The notes: generated by a model from the sequence alone, not told the origin. Shown: positions 45,654 through 56,149, counted from the first letter of the stretch. The stretch: DNA of 64,000 nucleotides from Rhodopirellula sp. P2 (GCF_028768465.1 NZ_CP118225.1:2027001-2091000), one strand, 5' to 3'. Program-made: numbers and translations.

Positions 45654-48073
45654 GCGAGTCCCTTCCATCGTCGAAGTCCCCATTCGCCGCACAGACACGC
45701 CATCGCGAGTAGCATCACCCATGTTTGGTGCCAAAGTGGATAGACCCAAGTTTCGGTCACTGGTATTTCTCGATTGGGAAGGTCGCTGACGAAGCCATCG
45801 AGGTCAGAAACTCGCAGGACTTCACCGCCCGTGGTTTCGGCCAGGTTGCTGAGCCAAGTTTCGTTCCATGACAGTCGCTGAGTTTCTTCCATGCCAGGGT
45901 CGCTGACCCAGCCGCCTTCATCGTTTCCGATGTAGCTTTGATCGGCCGCTTTCGCATCGGCCGACACGGTGAATCGACCGGAATCACGTGAGACAAACGT
46001 TGCCGTGTAGGTTCCAAGCTCATTTGCATCCGGCCGCGCGGTGAGCGGGATCGCGACGCCATCTTCGCCGGTCACGTTCAGTGTGACGGTCGCATTTTCC
46101 ATGGGCAGATACGATTCGTCTCGCACCAAGACTCGCAGGTGGGTCGACCCGGTTGAGCCATCCGGTTGGATTGTCAGTTCCACCCGACGCGGCACTTCGC
46201 CGACCAACCAGCGTGCCATCTGACGCCACGCCTGAGCGGGATCGTCGTTGGCTTCGGTGGAACTGTCGTTCTGGTTGTTTCGCATCGACCAACGCCAGAA
46301 ATCGCCGATCGGCATTGCGGCCGTTCGCCCTTTTCCAAACCGCTGGGTGACGAAAGCGGGGGCGGGCTGGCCGGATTCTGATTCCAGCTGAGCCAGTTCG
46401 ATGGCTCCAGGTTTGATGTCGCCGACTTCATGCGTGACTCGAAACGGTGGCATCTTCGACAGTCGTAGTTTTTCAGCGGCTTCGGTTTCGCGGAGTCGTT
46501 GCCAAGGCTGCAGCATGCCTTCTCGTGTGATCGACCACTTGCCGCTGGGAGCCGGTTGATCAGATCGATTTCGCGGAGCATAAACGGGGGAAAGTTCGCC
46601 CAGCGGAGTCTTGCCAAAGGAATCATCGTCGAACGATTCTTGGCCGCCCAGCATCAGCAAGCCGCCACCTCGCAGGCTCACGAATTGCCGCAGCAGAAGC
46701 ATTTGGTCCTGTGTGAAAAACTCCGGCTCGATGTCGTCCAGAATGATCCCGTGGTAGCCAAACAGTTCTTCGGGCGTTTCGGGAAACCCTTTGCTGAGTT
46801 CTTCTGATTCCTTCACGCCCAATCGGATCATGACGGCTTCGTCGTACTGTTCGCGAGTTTCTTCTTCGTCTTCTCCCAGGCCGGCGAACAGCGGGTTGCT
46901 GCTGTTGACGCCTTTGTCGCGGAAGCTGAACTTGGGTTCCTTGTCAGCGATTCGAAGCAGTCCCACAAGCTGGGTTTCCGCGTCGCTTTGCAACGCGCGG
47001 CGAAGGAACTTGAATTCCCAGTTCGGACGTCCGGCCAGGTACAAAATTCGAAATGGACCCCGGCGAGGTTGAACGTCGATCCACCGCTGATTGTTTCGCA
47101 GGGTGGCTTCATCGCCAGAGGATCCTTCCAGCCACGCGTTGCCTTCGTCGATTTGCGATCGAATCGATTGGCGTTGCGACGGCGCAAACGCCAGCACCCG
47201 ATAGAACTGAGTTCCTGCCTGTTCGGGGCGAAAGCGAAATGTGACGGATTGCAGTTCGCCTTCCTTTTCGATGGTGACCGTCTTCTCTTCGACGGACGTT
47301 CCGGACGCGTTCAGCAATTGAACAACGACTTCCTGGTTCTGGAGCCCCGTCGCCATCACGTCGGCGCGAACGGTCATCGGCGAGGTCTCAAAATCACTTT
47401 GAGTCACACTGACTCGTTCCAGTCGCAGATCCATCGGTGTGGTCGGGCTGTCTGGTAGCACTGGGAAGATTGGAAACGGGAAATCAGTGCGTGCCATCTT
47501 GGCGGCGGCGGAGTCGGTGAGGTTGCCATCGCTGAACAGCAACGCACCAGCCACGGGACGCCCCTCCAGTCGCTGAGACAAGGCCTCCAGCGACGTTTGC
47601 AGCGACGACTGCGTGCCGTTGAAGTCAAGCGTTTCGATGTCGGCCAGACGACTCAGGCGTGCATCGGCGCCGAACAAACGGACATCGAAGGTTTGCTCCA
47701 GGCGAACTCGCCACGGGGAATCCGCTGCCAATTCGTTGGCAAACTTCTGCCCCCGCGAAAACGCTTCCTCGTCGTCTTGGAGCTGCATGCTCTGGCTGGT
47801 GTCGACCAGGATCGGAAACAAGTTGGCTTGCGGACGCGGTCGTTCGCCCCGCCACATCGGCTGAAGCAAACACATCAGCATCAACGCGACGGCAATCAGT
47901 TTCAGGGTCGCTGCGAGCACGCGAATGGGGGTGCTGGCGCGAGAACGCGTGTAGGACCAACCGATGGCTGCCGCCAGCACGACCGCCAGAATTCCTGCTG
48001 GAAGAATCCACTCCGGGGCACCCCAGATCAAGTGCTGGGTCCAGTTGTCAGAGGAGTTGAGAGCGTCGTTCAA
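45650..48073 (-). CDS. Membrane VWA-domain protein with glutamine-amidotransferase-like region
   Basis: 807 residues. Two N-terminal helices (ILPAGILAVVLAAAIGWSY and VLAATLKLIAVALMLMCLL), then a von Willebrand A domain with MIDAS motif DTSQSM, about 250 residues of Ig-like or beta segments, then a class-I-amidotransferase-like fold (FRILYLAGRPNWEFKFLRRA, LRGGGLLMLGGQESFDDDSF). A final helix (WVMLLAMACLCGEWGL) anchors the C-terminus. This organisation is common in BatA/BatB-related planctomycete proteins. It overlaps both neighbours by 4 bases (ATGA). Probably spans the inner membrane with its domains outside. Confidence 0.84.
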   Translation of the reverse strand: MNDALNSSDNWTQHLIWGAPEWILPAGILAVVLAAAIGWSYTRSRASTPIRVLAATLKLIAVALMLMCLLQPMWRGERPRPQANLFPILVDTSQSMQLQDDEEAFSRGQKFANELAADSPWRVRLEQTFDVRLFGADARLSRLADIETLDFNGTQSSLQTSLEALSQRLEGRPVAGALLFSDGNLTDSAAAKMARTDFPFPIFPVLPDSPTTPMDLRLERVSVTQSDFETSPMTVRADVMATGLQNQEVVVQLLNASGTSVEEKTVTIEKEGELQSVTFRFRPEQAGTQFYRVLAFAPSQRQSIRSQIDEGNAWLEGSSGDEATLRNNQRWIDVQPRRGPFRILYLAGRPNWEFKFLRRALQSDAETQLVGLLRIADKEPKFSFRDKGVNSSNPLFAGLGEDEEETREQYDEAVMIRLGVKESEELSKGFPETPEELFGYHGIILDDIEPEFFTQDQMLLLRQFVSLRGGGLLMLGGQESFDDDSFGKTPLGELSPVYAPRNRSDQPAPSGKWSITREGMLQPWQRLRETEAAEKLRLSKMPPFRVTHEVGDIKPGAIELAQLESESGQPAPAFVTQRFGKGRTAAMPIGDFWRWSMRNNQNDSSTEANDDPAQAWRQMARWLVGEVPRRVELTIQPDGSTGSTHLRVLVRDESYLPMENATVTLNVTGEDGVAIPLTARPDANELGTYTATFVSRDSGRFTVSADAKAADQSYIGNDEGGWVSDPGMEETQRLSWNETWLSNLAETTGGEVLRVSDLDGFVSDLPNREIPVTETWVYPLWHQTWVMLLAMACLCGEWGLRRWKGLA

Positions 48074-51000
48074 AGCCCGCTCCCAATTCGTTCGTAGTAA
48101 CGACGCACCGCTTCGGAGTACTGGTCCGGAACCGGATCACGATCGATTGGAACCAGCGATTGCTTCTTGGCACTGCGCCGCATGGATTCCTCGGCGAGAT
48201 CACGTTTGAGTTCTCGCATGGGTTCGACAATCATTTCCTCCACCAAATCCCATTGAGGTGGTTTGGATTCGCGGCGAATCTCCTCTCGCATGTCACGAGC
48301 TCGTTCTCGGATTCGGGTGGCACGGGAACGCAGTTCGGGATCGGAAACCATCTCCTCGATGTCACGCAAGCCATCGGACCATTCGCGGAAACCTTCTCCG
48401 GTCAGAGGTGAGGTGAAGTTGCTGGGTGAAGACGGTGCTTGGGCCGCAGACGGAGTGGCACCGCCTGGTTGCCCTGCTTGTGCCTGACCCTGCTGCGGTT
48501 GGCCCTGCTGCGGTGGTTGGCCCTGTTGCGGTTGTGAGCCGGGGCGAAGACCAGGAGGCCCTTGCGGACGCTCGGTGGATGCTTGCGGTTCGGTGCTTTC
48601 AGAGGGTTCACCTTGTGCTTGTCCGCCCTGCCCTGCCCCACCCTGCCCCGGCGAGGTTGACTGCGAAGGCGAATTGGATGGTTGACCCGTTTCCGATTCG
48701 CCGGGTGATTGTTCTCCCGGTTCTTGTTTATCTCGCGATTGACTGGGGCCACCTTGGCCAGGTTGGCTTTCCTCGCCGGGTTGTTGTTGGCCAGGTTGTC
48801 CTTCCCCTTGTTCTTGCCCTTGGCCGGGCTGGTTCTCACCTGGCTGTCCTTGTTGGGGTTCGTCTTCTCCAGGCTGACGTTCCGTTGGCTCCGAAGGTTC
48901 GCCCTGCCCTGCCCCACTGGGATCGTCCGAGCGTGCTTGTTGGACTTCGTCTTCGACGGCGGATTCCAATTGCTCGGCCAGATTCGCGGCACGCTGCAAT
49001 CCTTCCGCTTCGTTGCCCAGCACGCTTTCAGCGGCGGCTTCGATTTGCTCGCTCAGCTCTTCGATCGCGTCCCCAGCCTGCCCTGCCATCTGCTGGGACT
49101 GCGGGTCAAAGCCACGCTGGAGAAGTTGGCTGGCGGCATCGAGTCGTTCTTCCGCCCGACGTTGTTGCGTTTCGCGAAAAGCGTCGTACAGGTTTTGAGC
49201 CAGCAACGGCTCGGACTCCTCTGCCTCCTGAACGACTTCTTCGATGTCCTCCATCAGTTCCGTCAGTGCTTCACGTTGCCCCGTGAGAGCTTCTTTCAGT
49301 TCTTCGCGACTGCCACTGGAACGCAGCCCCGGCGAATCGCTGGGAGCATCCAGCTCTGAGAGTTGTTCTTCGAGTTCCTGTTGTCCTGTGTTCAGGTCGC
49401 GAGCCCGGTCACGCATTGACTGCATCGCTTCGTTGAACTGACCGGCGGCTTGTTCGCGAATTTCTTCTCGAACCGATTCCAGTTCACGCTCGGCGCGTTT
49501 GCCGCTGGACAATGCCGTCGCTGCGTCCTGTTGTTCCATCGCTTCCCCCGCCTCGCGAATGTTTTCACGCGTCTGTTCGAGTTGTTCGCTGGCCTCTTGC
49601 ATGTTGGATGCGTTTTCGGGCGAGTTCATGCGTTCCATCAGTTCGTCGGTTTGACGAAGCATGTCTTGCTGCTGTTCACGGAGTCGTTCCAGTTGGCGGC
49701 GCAGTTCCTCCTTTTCTTCTTCTTCGTCGGCCAATTGCAACGCGGACTGAAGCTGCGCGAGTTCCTCGTTGAGGTCTTGTTGGCGACGCGCCAGTTCACC
49801 CAGGCGACTGAGCACCTGACGGGTTTCGCGTTGAGCTTGCTGCTCCGGTGTCATTTGAGCTTGTTGTTGCGTTTCGTAGCGGTCCTGTTCTTGGTCGAGT
49901 TCCAACTCGTCGAGTTGTTGTTGCTTGCGTTGTTGACCCGCGGATCCTTGGCTGGGTTGTTGCTGTTGCGAACGCGAGACTTCGAATTCGCTGGCTCGCA
50001 TCCGCAGCAGACCCGCGTAGGCAGATTGTTCCGCCACCACAGCCGCCGACAGCGGTTCGCGATCACTGGTCTCAATGGCTCGCTTCAGTTCGGCAACCGC
50101 TGTCTGCATGGATTGTCGGACGTTGGCGGCGTGCTGCTTGGATTCGGCTTCGGTGAGCTCCTGTGCCAGTTCGTCCAGTTGAGCGATCAGGTCTTGTTGC
50201 GAGTCTGCGATCACGAGCACGTCGGCCGCGGTTTGCTCGTTCCAGCGGACGGTGGATTGCAGTAGCTTCCAAGTGGCCTGGATGATTTGTTTTTGCGTTT
50301 CAATCAGCTCTTCGGCCTGTTGTTCTTGCTCGCTCGGTTCCGATGGTTCCGAGGGTTGGCTGGATGAAGGGTCGCCTTCGCGAAAAATATCTTCGAACCG
50401 CCGGACCTCGGCGAAGTACAAATCGCTCTGCGTGCGACGGACTTCGGTTTTCGAGGATTCATTGGCGATCTTGTCTTCCGCCCAGAACGAATAGGACAGC
50501 AAATCGTCGGGTTTGGCCTCGAGCGATTCCATGTCGATCATGTGCTGGATCGTTTGCTTTTGATTGGCAGCGATGTTCTCGGCCAACACAATGTCCTGCG
50601 GCGGTTTGCCGGCGAAGGTCAGCGAGACACCCGCGCGAGCGAGCCCGTGATCGTCTCGAACTTCCGCCCCGATCAGGAACTCTTCCAAAGCTGAGACCGA
50701 AACGTCGCCACCGATCGTGGGACGAATCTTGGCCGACTGGTTGGGCAGCATTCGAACGATGAACTGAGTCGAGAGCTGGTTCGTGCGATCTTGCTCGTCT
50801 TTCAGCTCCACGTCGTATCGTTGGCTCTCTTCCACTTTGATCGCAACGGACCACCACAGCGGACGCTCGGGGTCTTGGGTCATCTCCAAGGGAGACGAGT
50901 CTTCGTAGTTGGCTTCGTTTTTCTTGTATGGCTTGGGGAAGAGTCGAGCCGACGTGACCGGTTTGTTGATTCGAACCCACCAAGTGACTTCGCTGCCTTT

Positions 51001-51999
51001 GGCCACCGAGACTCGCACCGTGTCTTCAATGCGTCGGTTCGGAAGCCCGGTGAACTCGGGATAATCGATCTCGGCGTCGCTTCGGGTGACGGCCGGGTAT
51101 TCGAACACTTCGACGCGGTACTCTTCGCTTGACCAGTGAGGCAGTGCGACTCGGTAAGTGAAGGATTCGTTGACCTCGGGAACCAGACCGCCCCAGATGG
51201 GATCGGCCATGCTCCGTCGCATGGGCAGACGGGCGACACGAGGTTCGAGCAGGGCTTGGGAGAGAGTTGGGTCTGCGTCGGCAAGTTGTTCGGTCGGTTG
51301 ATTGTCGATGGCCGTGAGGACGAGTTCCGGTTCCACAGCGGATTGGCGACCAATCCAAGCGGCTTGGAATTCCGCTGTGACCAGCAGGTTGGTGCCACGT
51401 TCGATTTCGGTGCTGCCAGGCTGAATCACCACATCCGGTTTGGGCAACACAACCGAAGAGGCCGTGGCGGAAGTGTCCGGTTTGGCCAGTAGAAAGAAGG
51501 CGGCCAGGGCAAGTGTCGCGAGTGTTCCCGACAAGCCGAACAATCGGTTGACCCATAGCCATCGCGAGGACACGACATCGGGCCAGTCGTTTCGACGTGC
51601 GTGCTCGCGAGCCTCACGCATCACCCGTTGATTCAGGTAGCTGTCGGGGTGTTGGGCAACGGAGTCATCAACCGCGGTGATCAGACGCTGGTCGAGGTCG
51701 GGGTAACGATGTTCGATTTCTCTCGCCACGGACTGCACGTTTCGAATTCGCAAACGGGCGGCGATCAAACAAGCGAGCGCAGCGATCACCAGGGTTGAAA
51801 CGATCGCAACGGAGGTGGAGAGCGACGACGTTGAAATGGTCATCGATGACAGCAATGAGAGCGGGCGTTGGCTCGACACCAGCCACACCAGGGCGATCAA
51901 GGCGATCGACCAAGCCAGCCAGCCCAGCGATTGCCAGAAACGCAGTCGTCGCATCCGACGAATCACGGGATCGATACAATCAAGCAATTCGTTTCGCAT
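48070..51999 (-). CDS. Large membrane-anchored coiled-coil protein (DUF4175-like)
   Basis: 1309 residues. Three hydrophobic helices lie near 24-41, 60-82 and 155-172. A beta-rich extracytoplasmic part runs to about 540, then long Glu/Gln/Arg coiled coil to about 1015 (EQLEQTRENIREAGEAMEQQ type). Residues about 1025-1195 are Gln/Pro/Gly/Glu low complexity. The last 110 residues are helical again. The overall scheme matches the DUF4175 family seen next to BatA-like VWA genes. Role unknown; presumably a structural periplasmic scaffold. It overlaps its upstream neighbour by 20 bases and its downstream one by 4. Confidence 0.85.
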   Translation of the reverse strand: MRNELLDCIDPVIRRMRRLRFWQSLGWLAWSIALIALVWLVSSQRPLSLLSSMTISTSSLSTSVAIVSTLVIAALACLIAARLRIRNVQSVAREIEHRYPDLDQRLITAVDDSVAQHPDSYLNQRVMREAREHARRNDWPDVVSSRWLWVNRLFGLSGTLATLALAAFFLLAKPDTSATASSVVLPKPDVVIQPGSTEIERGTNLLVTAEFQAAWIGRQSAVEPELVLTAIDNQPTEQLADADPTLSQALLEPRVARLPMRRSMADPIWGGLVPEVNESFTYRVALPHWSSEEYRVEVFEYPAVTRSDAEIDYPEFTGLPNRRIEDTVRVSVAKGSEVTWWVRINKPVTSARLFPKPYKKNEANYEDSSPLEMTQDPERPLWWSVAIKVEESQRYDVELKDEQDRTNQLSTQFIVRMLPNQSAKIRPTIGGDVSVSALEEFLIGAEVRDDHGLARAGVSLTFAGKPPQDIVLAENIAANQKQTIQHMIDMESLEAKPDDLLSYSFWAEDKIANESSKTEVRRTQSDLYFAEVRRFEDIFREGDPSSSQPSEPSEPSEQEQQAEELIETQKQIIQATWKLLQSTVRWNEQTAADVLVIADSQQDLIAQLDELAQELTEAESKQHAANVRQSMQTAVAELKRAIETSDREPLSAAVVAEQSAYAGLLRMRASEFEVSRSQQQQPSQGSAGQQRKQQQLDELELDQEQDRYETQQQAQMTPEQQAQRETRQVLSRLGELARRQQDLNEELAQLQSALQLADEEEEKEELRRQLERLREQQQDMLRQTDELMERMNSPENASNMQEASEQLEQTRENIREAGEAMEQQDAATALSSGKRAERELESVREEIREQAAGQFNEAMQSMRDRARDLNTGQQELEEQLSELDAPSDSPGLRSSGSREELKEALTGQREALTELMEDIEEVVQEAEESEPLLAQNLYDAFRETQQRRAEERLDAASQLLQRGFDPQSQQMAGQAGDAIEELSEQIEAAAESVLGNEAEGLQRAANLAEQLESAVEDEVQQARSDDPSGAGQGEPSEPTERQPGEDEPQQGQPGENQPGQGQEQGEGQPGQQQPGEESQPGQGGPSQSRDKQEPGEQSPGESETGQPSNSPSQSTSPGQGGAGQGGQAQGEPSESTEPQASTERPQGPPGLRPGSQPQQGQPPQQGQPQQGQAQAGQPGGATPSAAQAPSSPSNFTSPLTGEGFREWSDGLRDIEEMVSDPELRSRATRIRERARDMREEIRRESKPPQWDLVEEMIVEPMRELKRDLAEESMRRSAKKQSLVPIDRDPVPDQYSEAVRRYYERIGSGL

Positions 52000-54094
52000 A
52001 GCGTCCTCCCCAAAGGGTTTCGATCACCAACAGTCCGATCGCGGCGAGCAACAACCATTGCCACAAACGTTGGTTGCTTTCCAATTCGCGATCTCGCAGT
52101 TGCAGCGTCGCTTGAGTCAGTTTTTCAGCCGTGGCTGCTTCGCCCAAGCCGATGCCCAAACGTTCGAGCGTGTCTTCGTCCATCGCATCCGTTTGACTCT
52201 CGGATTCTGATAGGTTGCTGGCGAAGGTGATGGGTTCTTCGTCGGGCAATTTCAGTTGGTACACGCCTGGGCGATCAACAAAGTCGGCGTCCGAGGCTTG
52301 CTCGTAAGGCGAAGACTCACCGTCCGAGCGAACCAGTTCCGCGCCTTCGGTTGGCGGCCAGGGAAGCGGCGTGCCGACCACGTGGCCAGCCACCGAAGTA
52401 GCCACTCGCTCGTTGCCAGAGAACATCTGCGCGATCAAGGGGATGAACTTGGTCGACAAAGCCAATTGGCTCGATGATGGTTGCCAGCCCGTTGTTAGCA
52501 ACCAGATGTTGCCAGACTGAGCCAGTGCCGGTGCCCCGGAATCGAAGGTCGCCAAAATGTTCCAGTCGGCCTCTTCCAGTCCGGAAACGTCACGGTGATT
52601 CCAAAATTGAATCTTGCTGAAATCGTTGAACTGCGGGTCCGCCATCGAAGCGAACACGGGGGATGAGAAATCCACTCGCGACCACATGGCGTAGTCATCA
52701 ATTTTGGCTTCCTGGGTGGAAAGCGAATCGTCGTCGGTGATCGCTGCAAGGCAGTTCAGAACATCCGATGCACTGTCCGATTCATCCATCACGAACAGCA
52801 CGCGGCCGCCGGCTTCGGCGTAGGTTCGAAGGGTTTGAGAGAACGAGTCGTTGGTGGCGACATCGCCGACCACCACCAATGGGCACTCGCGAGGGTCAAG
52901 GTCGGAAGGCAGCTGCGGGACGGCAACGGTTTCCATCGAGACCGTTCGCGTTGCGTTGTCGAGCGGAACACGTTCGAGGTAATAAAACAAACTTTCGCGA
53001 GGATCGTCTTCAGACGCTCCGACATACAGCAGCCGATACGAACGCTTTTCCGGAGCAACCCAGTGAATCGTGTTGTCAAACGGTGAGTCGTCACCGGACA
53101 AAACAATCGCGGTGGCGGAATCCGCGGGTTGGTCCATGCGAACAATCTGCGTCGCGTCGGCCTCAACCTGGATCGTTTGCTTGTCGCTCGCGTCATCCCA
53201 TTGCAGCGTCAGATCAAACCGCGAGGCGAGCTTGGAATTGACGACTCGGATGGGAAGCTGGCGATTGGATTCGTTGCCGGTTGATTCTTGCAAGTTCTCC
53301 CGCGTTTGGTCGTTCATCACGATTGCGGTGGCATTGCCTTGTTCGGTGGGGACCACTCGGCGGATGTCCAGCGTGACTTCTTCCGGCCAAGTGTTTTGCT
53401 GCAATGCATCGATCTTGGACCCGTCTTGCAGATCCGAAATCAACACGATGCTGGCTGGGCCCGGAGGCTGATTGCGAGTTGCCGGTTCAGCTTCACTGGA
53501 GTTGTCTTCGGCAGGAGTCCGTGACTCGGTCGGCCACTGAGCCCAATCCGCGGCTTCGCGAAGAGCGGATCCGAGGTCCGTGGCTCGCCAAGTCGGTTGG
53601 ATTTCCGTCAGTGCCTGCAAAGCGAGTGCGCTCTGGCGTTCATCGGATGTTGCGGCGAGTGATGTTTCCCAGATTCGATCGGTTTCGGTGTCGAACACAA
53701 ACACCGCGAATTGATCTTGGGCAGAAAGGTCGGTTAGAACCGCTTCGGCTTTCTTGACGGCCTGATCCCAAAGGTCCTCTCGTTGCATGCTGGCGCTGCG
53801 GTCGATCAGCACCGCGATTCGCCGGACGGGGGTGTCGTTGAATTGGTCCGCGGCGCCGCGAAGGAACGGTCGGGCGAAAGCAGCGGCGAGCAACAGCAAT
53901 GCCAAGGCTCGAAGGAGCAACAGCGGCCACTGATCCAATCGGCTGCGGCGGGTCAGCCGTGGCGGGACCTCGCGCAGGAACATCACCGAGCTGAATGGCA
54001 TCGCACCCTTGGGATGCTGCCGAATCAGGTGGAACAAAATCGGTGCGGCGACGGCCAGTGCACCGGCCAGGAAAAACGGGGCGAGCATGCTCAT
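51980..54094 (-). CDS. BatA-like membrane protein with VWA domain
   Basis: 704 residues. The N-terminus MLAPFFLAGALAVAAPILFH with LIRQHPKGAMPFSSVMFLRE is the Aerotolerance-regulator (BatA) N-terminal signature, followed by a second helix LLLLRALALLLLAAAFARPF. A VWA domain follows with MIDAS motif DRSASM and ISDLQDGS. A large extracytoplasmic region ends in one more helix (LWQWLLLAAIGLLVIETL) near the C-terminus. Bat proteins in other bacteria are tied to oxygen or stress tolerance. It overlaps the DUF58 gene by 4 bases. Confidence 0.9.
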   Translation of the reverse strand: MSMLAPFFLAGALAVAAPILFHLIRQHPKGAMPFSSVMFLREVPPRLTRRSRLDQWPLLLLRALALLLLAAAFARPFLRGAADQFNDTPVRRIAVLIDRSASMQREDLWDQAVKKAEAVLTDLSAQDQFAVFVFDTETDRIWETSLAATSDERQSALALQALTEIQPTWRATDLGSALREAADWAQWPTESRTPAEDNSSEAEPATRNQPPGPASIVLISDLQDGSKIDALQQNTWPEEVTLDIRRVVPTEQGNATAIVMNDQTRENLQESTGNESNRQLPIRVVNSKLASRFDLTLQWDDASDKQTIQVEADATQIVRMDQPADSATAIVLSGDDSPFDNTIHWVAPEKRSYRLLYVGASEDDPRESLFYYLERVPLDNATRTVSMETVAVPQLPSDLDPRECPLVVVGDVATNDSFSQTLRTYAEAGGRVLFVMDESDSASDVLNCLAAITDDDSLSTQEAKIDDYAMWSRVDFSSPVFASMADPQFNDFSKIQFWNHRDVSGLEEADWNILATFDSGAPALAQSGNIWLLTTGWQPSSSQLALSTKFIPLIAQMFSGNERVATSVAGHVVGTPLPWPPTEGAELVRSDGESSPYEQASDADFVDRPGVYQLKLPDEEPITFASNLSESESQTDAMDEDTLERLGIGLGEAATAEKLTQATLQLRDRELESNQRLWQWLLLAAIGLLVIETLWGGRYAKRIA

Positions 54095-55182
54095 CTGGAA
54101 GTGCCTCCCGAACTCAGCATGCCAGCTCGACTGACGCCCACACAGCGCCGTTGGTGAGCGGAGACGAAGTCTGACAGCGACTCTTGCAGTGGTCGGTCGG
54201 TGGTGCTGGTGTAAATCGCAGCGCCCACCGCATTGCAGATGGACTCAACTGCCGCGGCGTGTTCTTGGAAGGCGGCTTGATAGGCTTTGCGAGTCGCGTC
54301 CGGGTCGACCTGGATTTTGCGTCCGGTTTCCATGTCCACCAACACTTTGGATTCATCCACCGAAAGATGAACTTCGTTGGGGTCCAGGATCCTCAGCACG
54401 ATCACTTCGTGTTGTCGCGACCGCAGCAAGGCGAGGGAACGTTGCAGTTCTTCGGTGGGCGAGAGCATGTCGCTGATCAGCACCACCAAACCACGACGGC
54501 GAGTGATGGCAGCGATTTGAGAGATTGGTCCGTTGATGTCGGTTCCAGAGCCCGATGTGGGACGTGCCAGGCAGGCGAGGATCTGACGGAGATGGCCAAC
54601 GCGGCTGCGAGCGGGAACGACGTCTGCGATCGCTTCATCGAACGTCATCAGTCCAACATGGTCACGTTGCAACGTCAGGAAGTAGGCCAGCGTGGCGGCC
54701 AATGTTCTGGCGTATTCCATCTTGGTGTATTCGAGCGATCCGTAACCCATTGACTGGCTTTGGTCGACCAGCAAGTAACAACGCCGGTTGGTTTCGTCTT
54801 CGAATTTCTTGATGTAATAGCGATCGGTGCGGGCGAACAGTTTCCAGTCCAGTCCCCGCGGGTCGTCGCCGGGTGAGTAGGCTCGGTATTCGCTGAACTC
54901 GACCGAGGCCCCATGCAAAGGACTGCGATGCAAACCGCCGAAGAAGCCCTCCACAACCAGCTTCGATCGCAACTGTAAATTTTTGATCCGCATCAATGCA
55001 TGCGGGTCCATCGAGGCCGCGGTTTCACCCTCGGCGCGCGAGGTCCCCGGAGCGTTCGCCTGAGACGAGTCCGGATGGCCGTCGGTGGCTTTCCGTGACG
55101 AGCGAGATTGACGTTGGAACCAGCTCAATTCAGACTTCCGTGGGGATTTCTTGAAGAAGTCGTGTGACCAGGTTCTCAACAT
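54091..55182 (-). CDS. DUF58 protein (MoxR-associated)
   Basis: Up to 363 residues. The recognisable DUF58 core begins at ATG 55011: MDPHALMRIKNLQLRSKLVV, HRSPLHGASVEFSEYRAYSP, DDPRGLDWKLFARTD, then a VWA-like part with VDQSQSMG and VLISDMLSP. The longer start at 55182 would overlap moxR by 53 bases; a TTG at 55128 would sit one base after the moxR stop. The extra N-terminus is Ser/Arg-rich and not family-like, so the true start is open. DUF58 proteins are standard partners of MoxR ATPases. No membrane helix. Confidence 0.9.
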   Translation of the reverse strand: MLRTWSHDFFKKSPRKSELSWFQRQSRSSRKATDGHPDSSQANAPGTSRAEGETAASMDPHALMRIKNLQLRSKLVVEGFFGGLHRSPLHGASVEFSEYRAYSPGDDPRGLDWKLFARTDRYYIKKFEDETNRRCYLLVDQSQSMGYGSLEYTKMEYARTLAATLAYFLTLQRDHVGLMTFDEAIADVVPARSRVGHLRQILACLARPTSGSGTDINGPISQIAAITRRRGLVVLISDMLSPTEELQRSLALLRSRQHEVIVLRILDPNEVHLSVDESKVLVDMETGRKIQVDPDATRKAYQAAFQEHAAAVESICNAVGAAIYTSTTDRPLQESLSDFVSAHQRRCVGVSRAGMLSSGGTSR

Positions 55183-56149
55183 TGAAACCTTCGGCCTCGG
55201 CCCGATAGCTCAGCAGGACTCGGTGTCGAAGCGTTGGATGAGCGAGAGCCTGGATGTCTTCGGTTCGGACGTGAGCGTGGCCGTTGAGGAGTGCTCTCGC
55301 CTTGGCGCCGAGCACCAATGTTTGAGCGGCTCGAAGGCCCGCGCCCCAAGAAGCGTATTGGTTGACGAAGTCAGGCGTTCCCTCTCGTCCCGGCCGACTC
55401 GCGGAGACCAAACGCACGGCGTAGGCGGCGATCGATTCCGCGATTGGAACACGTCGGACTGCGGCGTGAAAGCGAGCGACGTCTTCGCCGGTGAAGATCG
55501 GCTGGATCGGTTCGGGTTTCGTCGAGGTCGTTTGCAGAACCACCGCCAGTTCGTCTTTGGGCGGCAGGTAATCGATCAACACATTGAACAGGAATCGATC
55601 GAGTTGGGCTTCGGGCAGCGGGTACGTGCCCTCCATCTCGATCGGGTTTTGCGTTGCCAGCACGAAGAACGGTTCCTCCAGTTCAAATCGCTGGCCGCCG
55701 GCCGTGACTTGATGTTCTTGCATCGCTTCGAGCAACGCGGCCTGCGTCTTGGGCGGCGTCCGGTTGATCTCGTCAGCCAGGATCACGTTGGCGAAGATCG
55801 GTCCTTTGACGAATTGCAGTTTGCGGTGGCCGTCGGAGGATTGTTCCAGGATTTCTGTTCCGGTGATGTCCGCCGGCATCAAATCGGGGGTGAACTGAAT
55901 CCGCTGAAACTTCAAGTGGAAAATTTTCGCGACGCTGCTGACCAGCAACGTTTTCGCGAGCCCGGGTGCTCCGGTGATCAAGCAATGACCGCCGGCGAAC
56001 AGGCAGATCAGGAGTTGCTCGATGACTTCTTCTTGGCCAATGATGACCTTGGAAAGCTCTTGGACGATCCGCTCTCGCCCAGCGCGAATTTGCTCCACCA
56101 CTTGGGCTTCGTCTTCGTGGGTCATGGTGTCCGTTGTCATGGAGTGCAA
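55130..56149 (-). CDS. moxR: MoxR-family AAA+ ATPase
   Basis: 339 residues; ATG at 56149 with alternatives at 56140 and 56125. Walker A is GAPGLAKT (60-67), Walker B VILADEINR with Asp126-Glu127, sensor 1 region FFVLATQNPIEMEGTYPLPE, then LDRFLFNVLIDYLP. This is a standard MoxR-proper protein, presumed chaperone-like ATPase for the VWA-domain partners encoded downstream. It lies 49 bases after the DUF4159 gene and just before DUF58. Confidence 0.96.
   Translation of the reverse strand: MHSMTTDTMTHEDEAQVVEQIRAGRERIVQELSKVIIGQEEVIEQLLICLFAGGHCLITGAPGLAKTLLVSSVAKIFHLKFQRIQFTPDLMPADITGTEILEQSSDGHRKLQFVKGPIFANVILADEINRTPPKTQAALLEAMQEHQVTAGGQRFELEEPFFVLATQNPIEMEGTYPLPEAQLDRFLFNVLIDYLPPKDELAVVLQTTSTKPEPIQPIFTGEDVARFHAAVRRVPIAESIAAYAVRLVSASRPGREGTPDFVNQYASWGAGLRAAQTLVLGAKARALLNGHAHVRTEDIQALAHPTLRHRVLLSYRAEAEGFNVENLVTRLLQEIPTEV

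Noticed and set aside
48070-51999. Collagen-like protein
   Set aside because: The Gln/Pro/Gly tail has no regular Gly-x-y periodicity over a long stretch.
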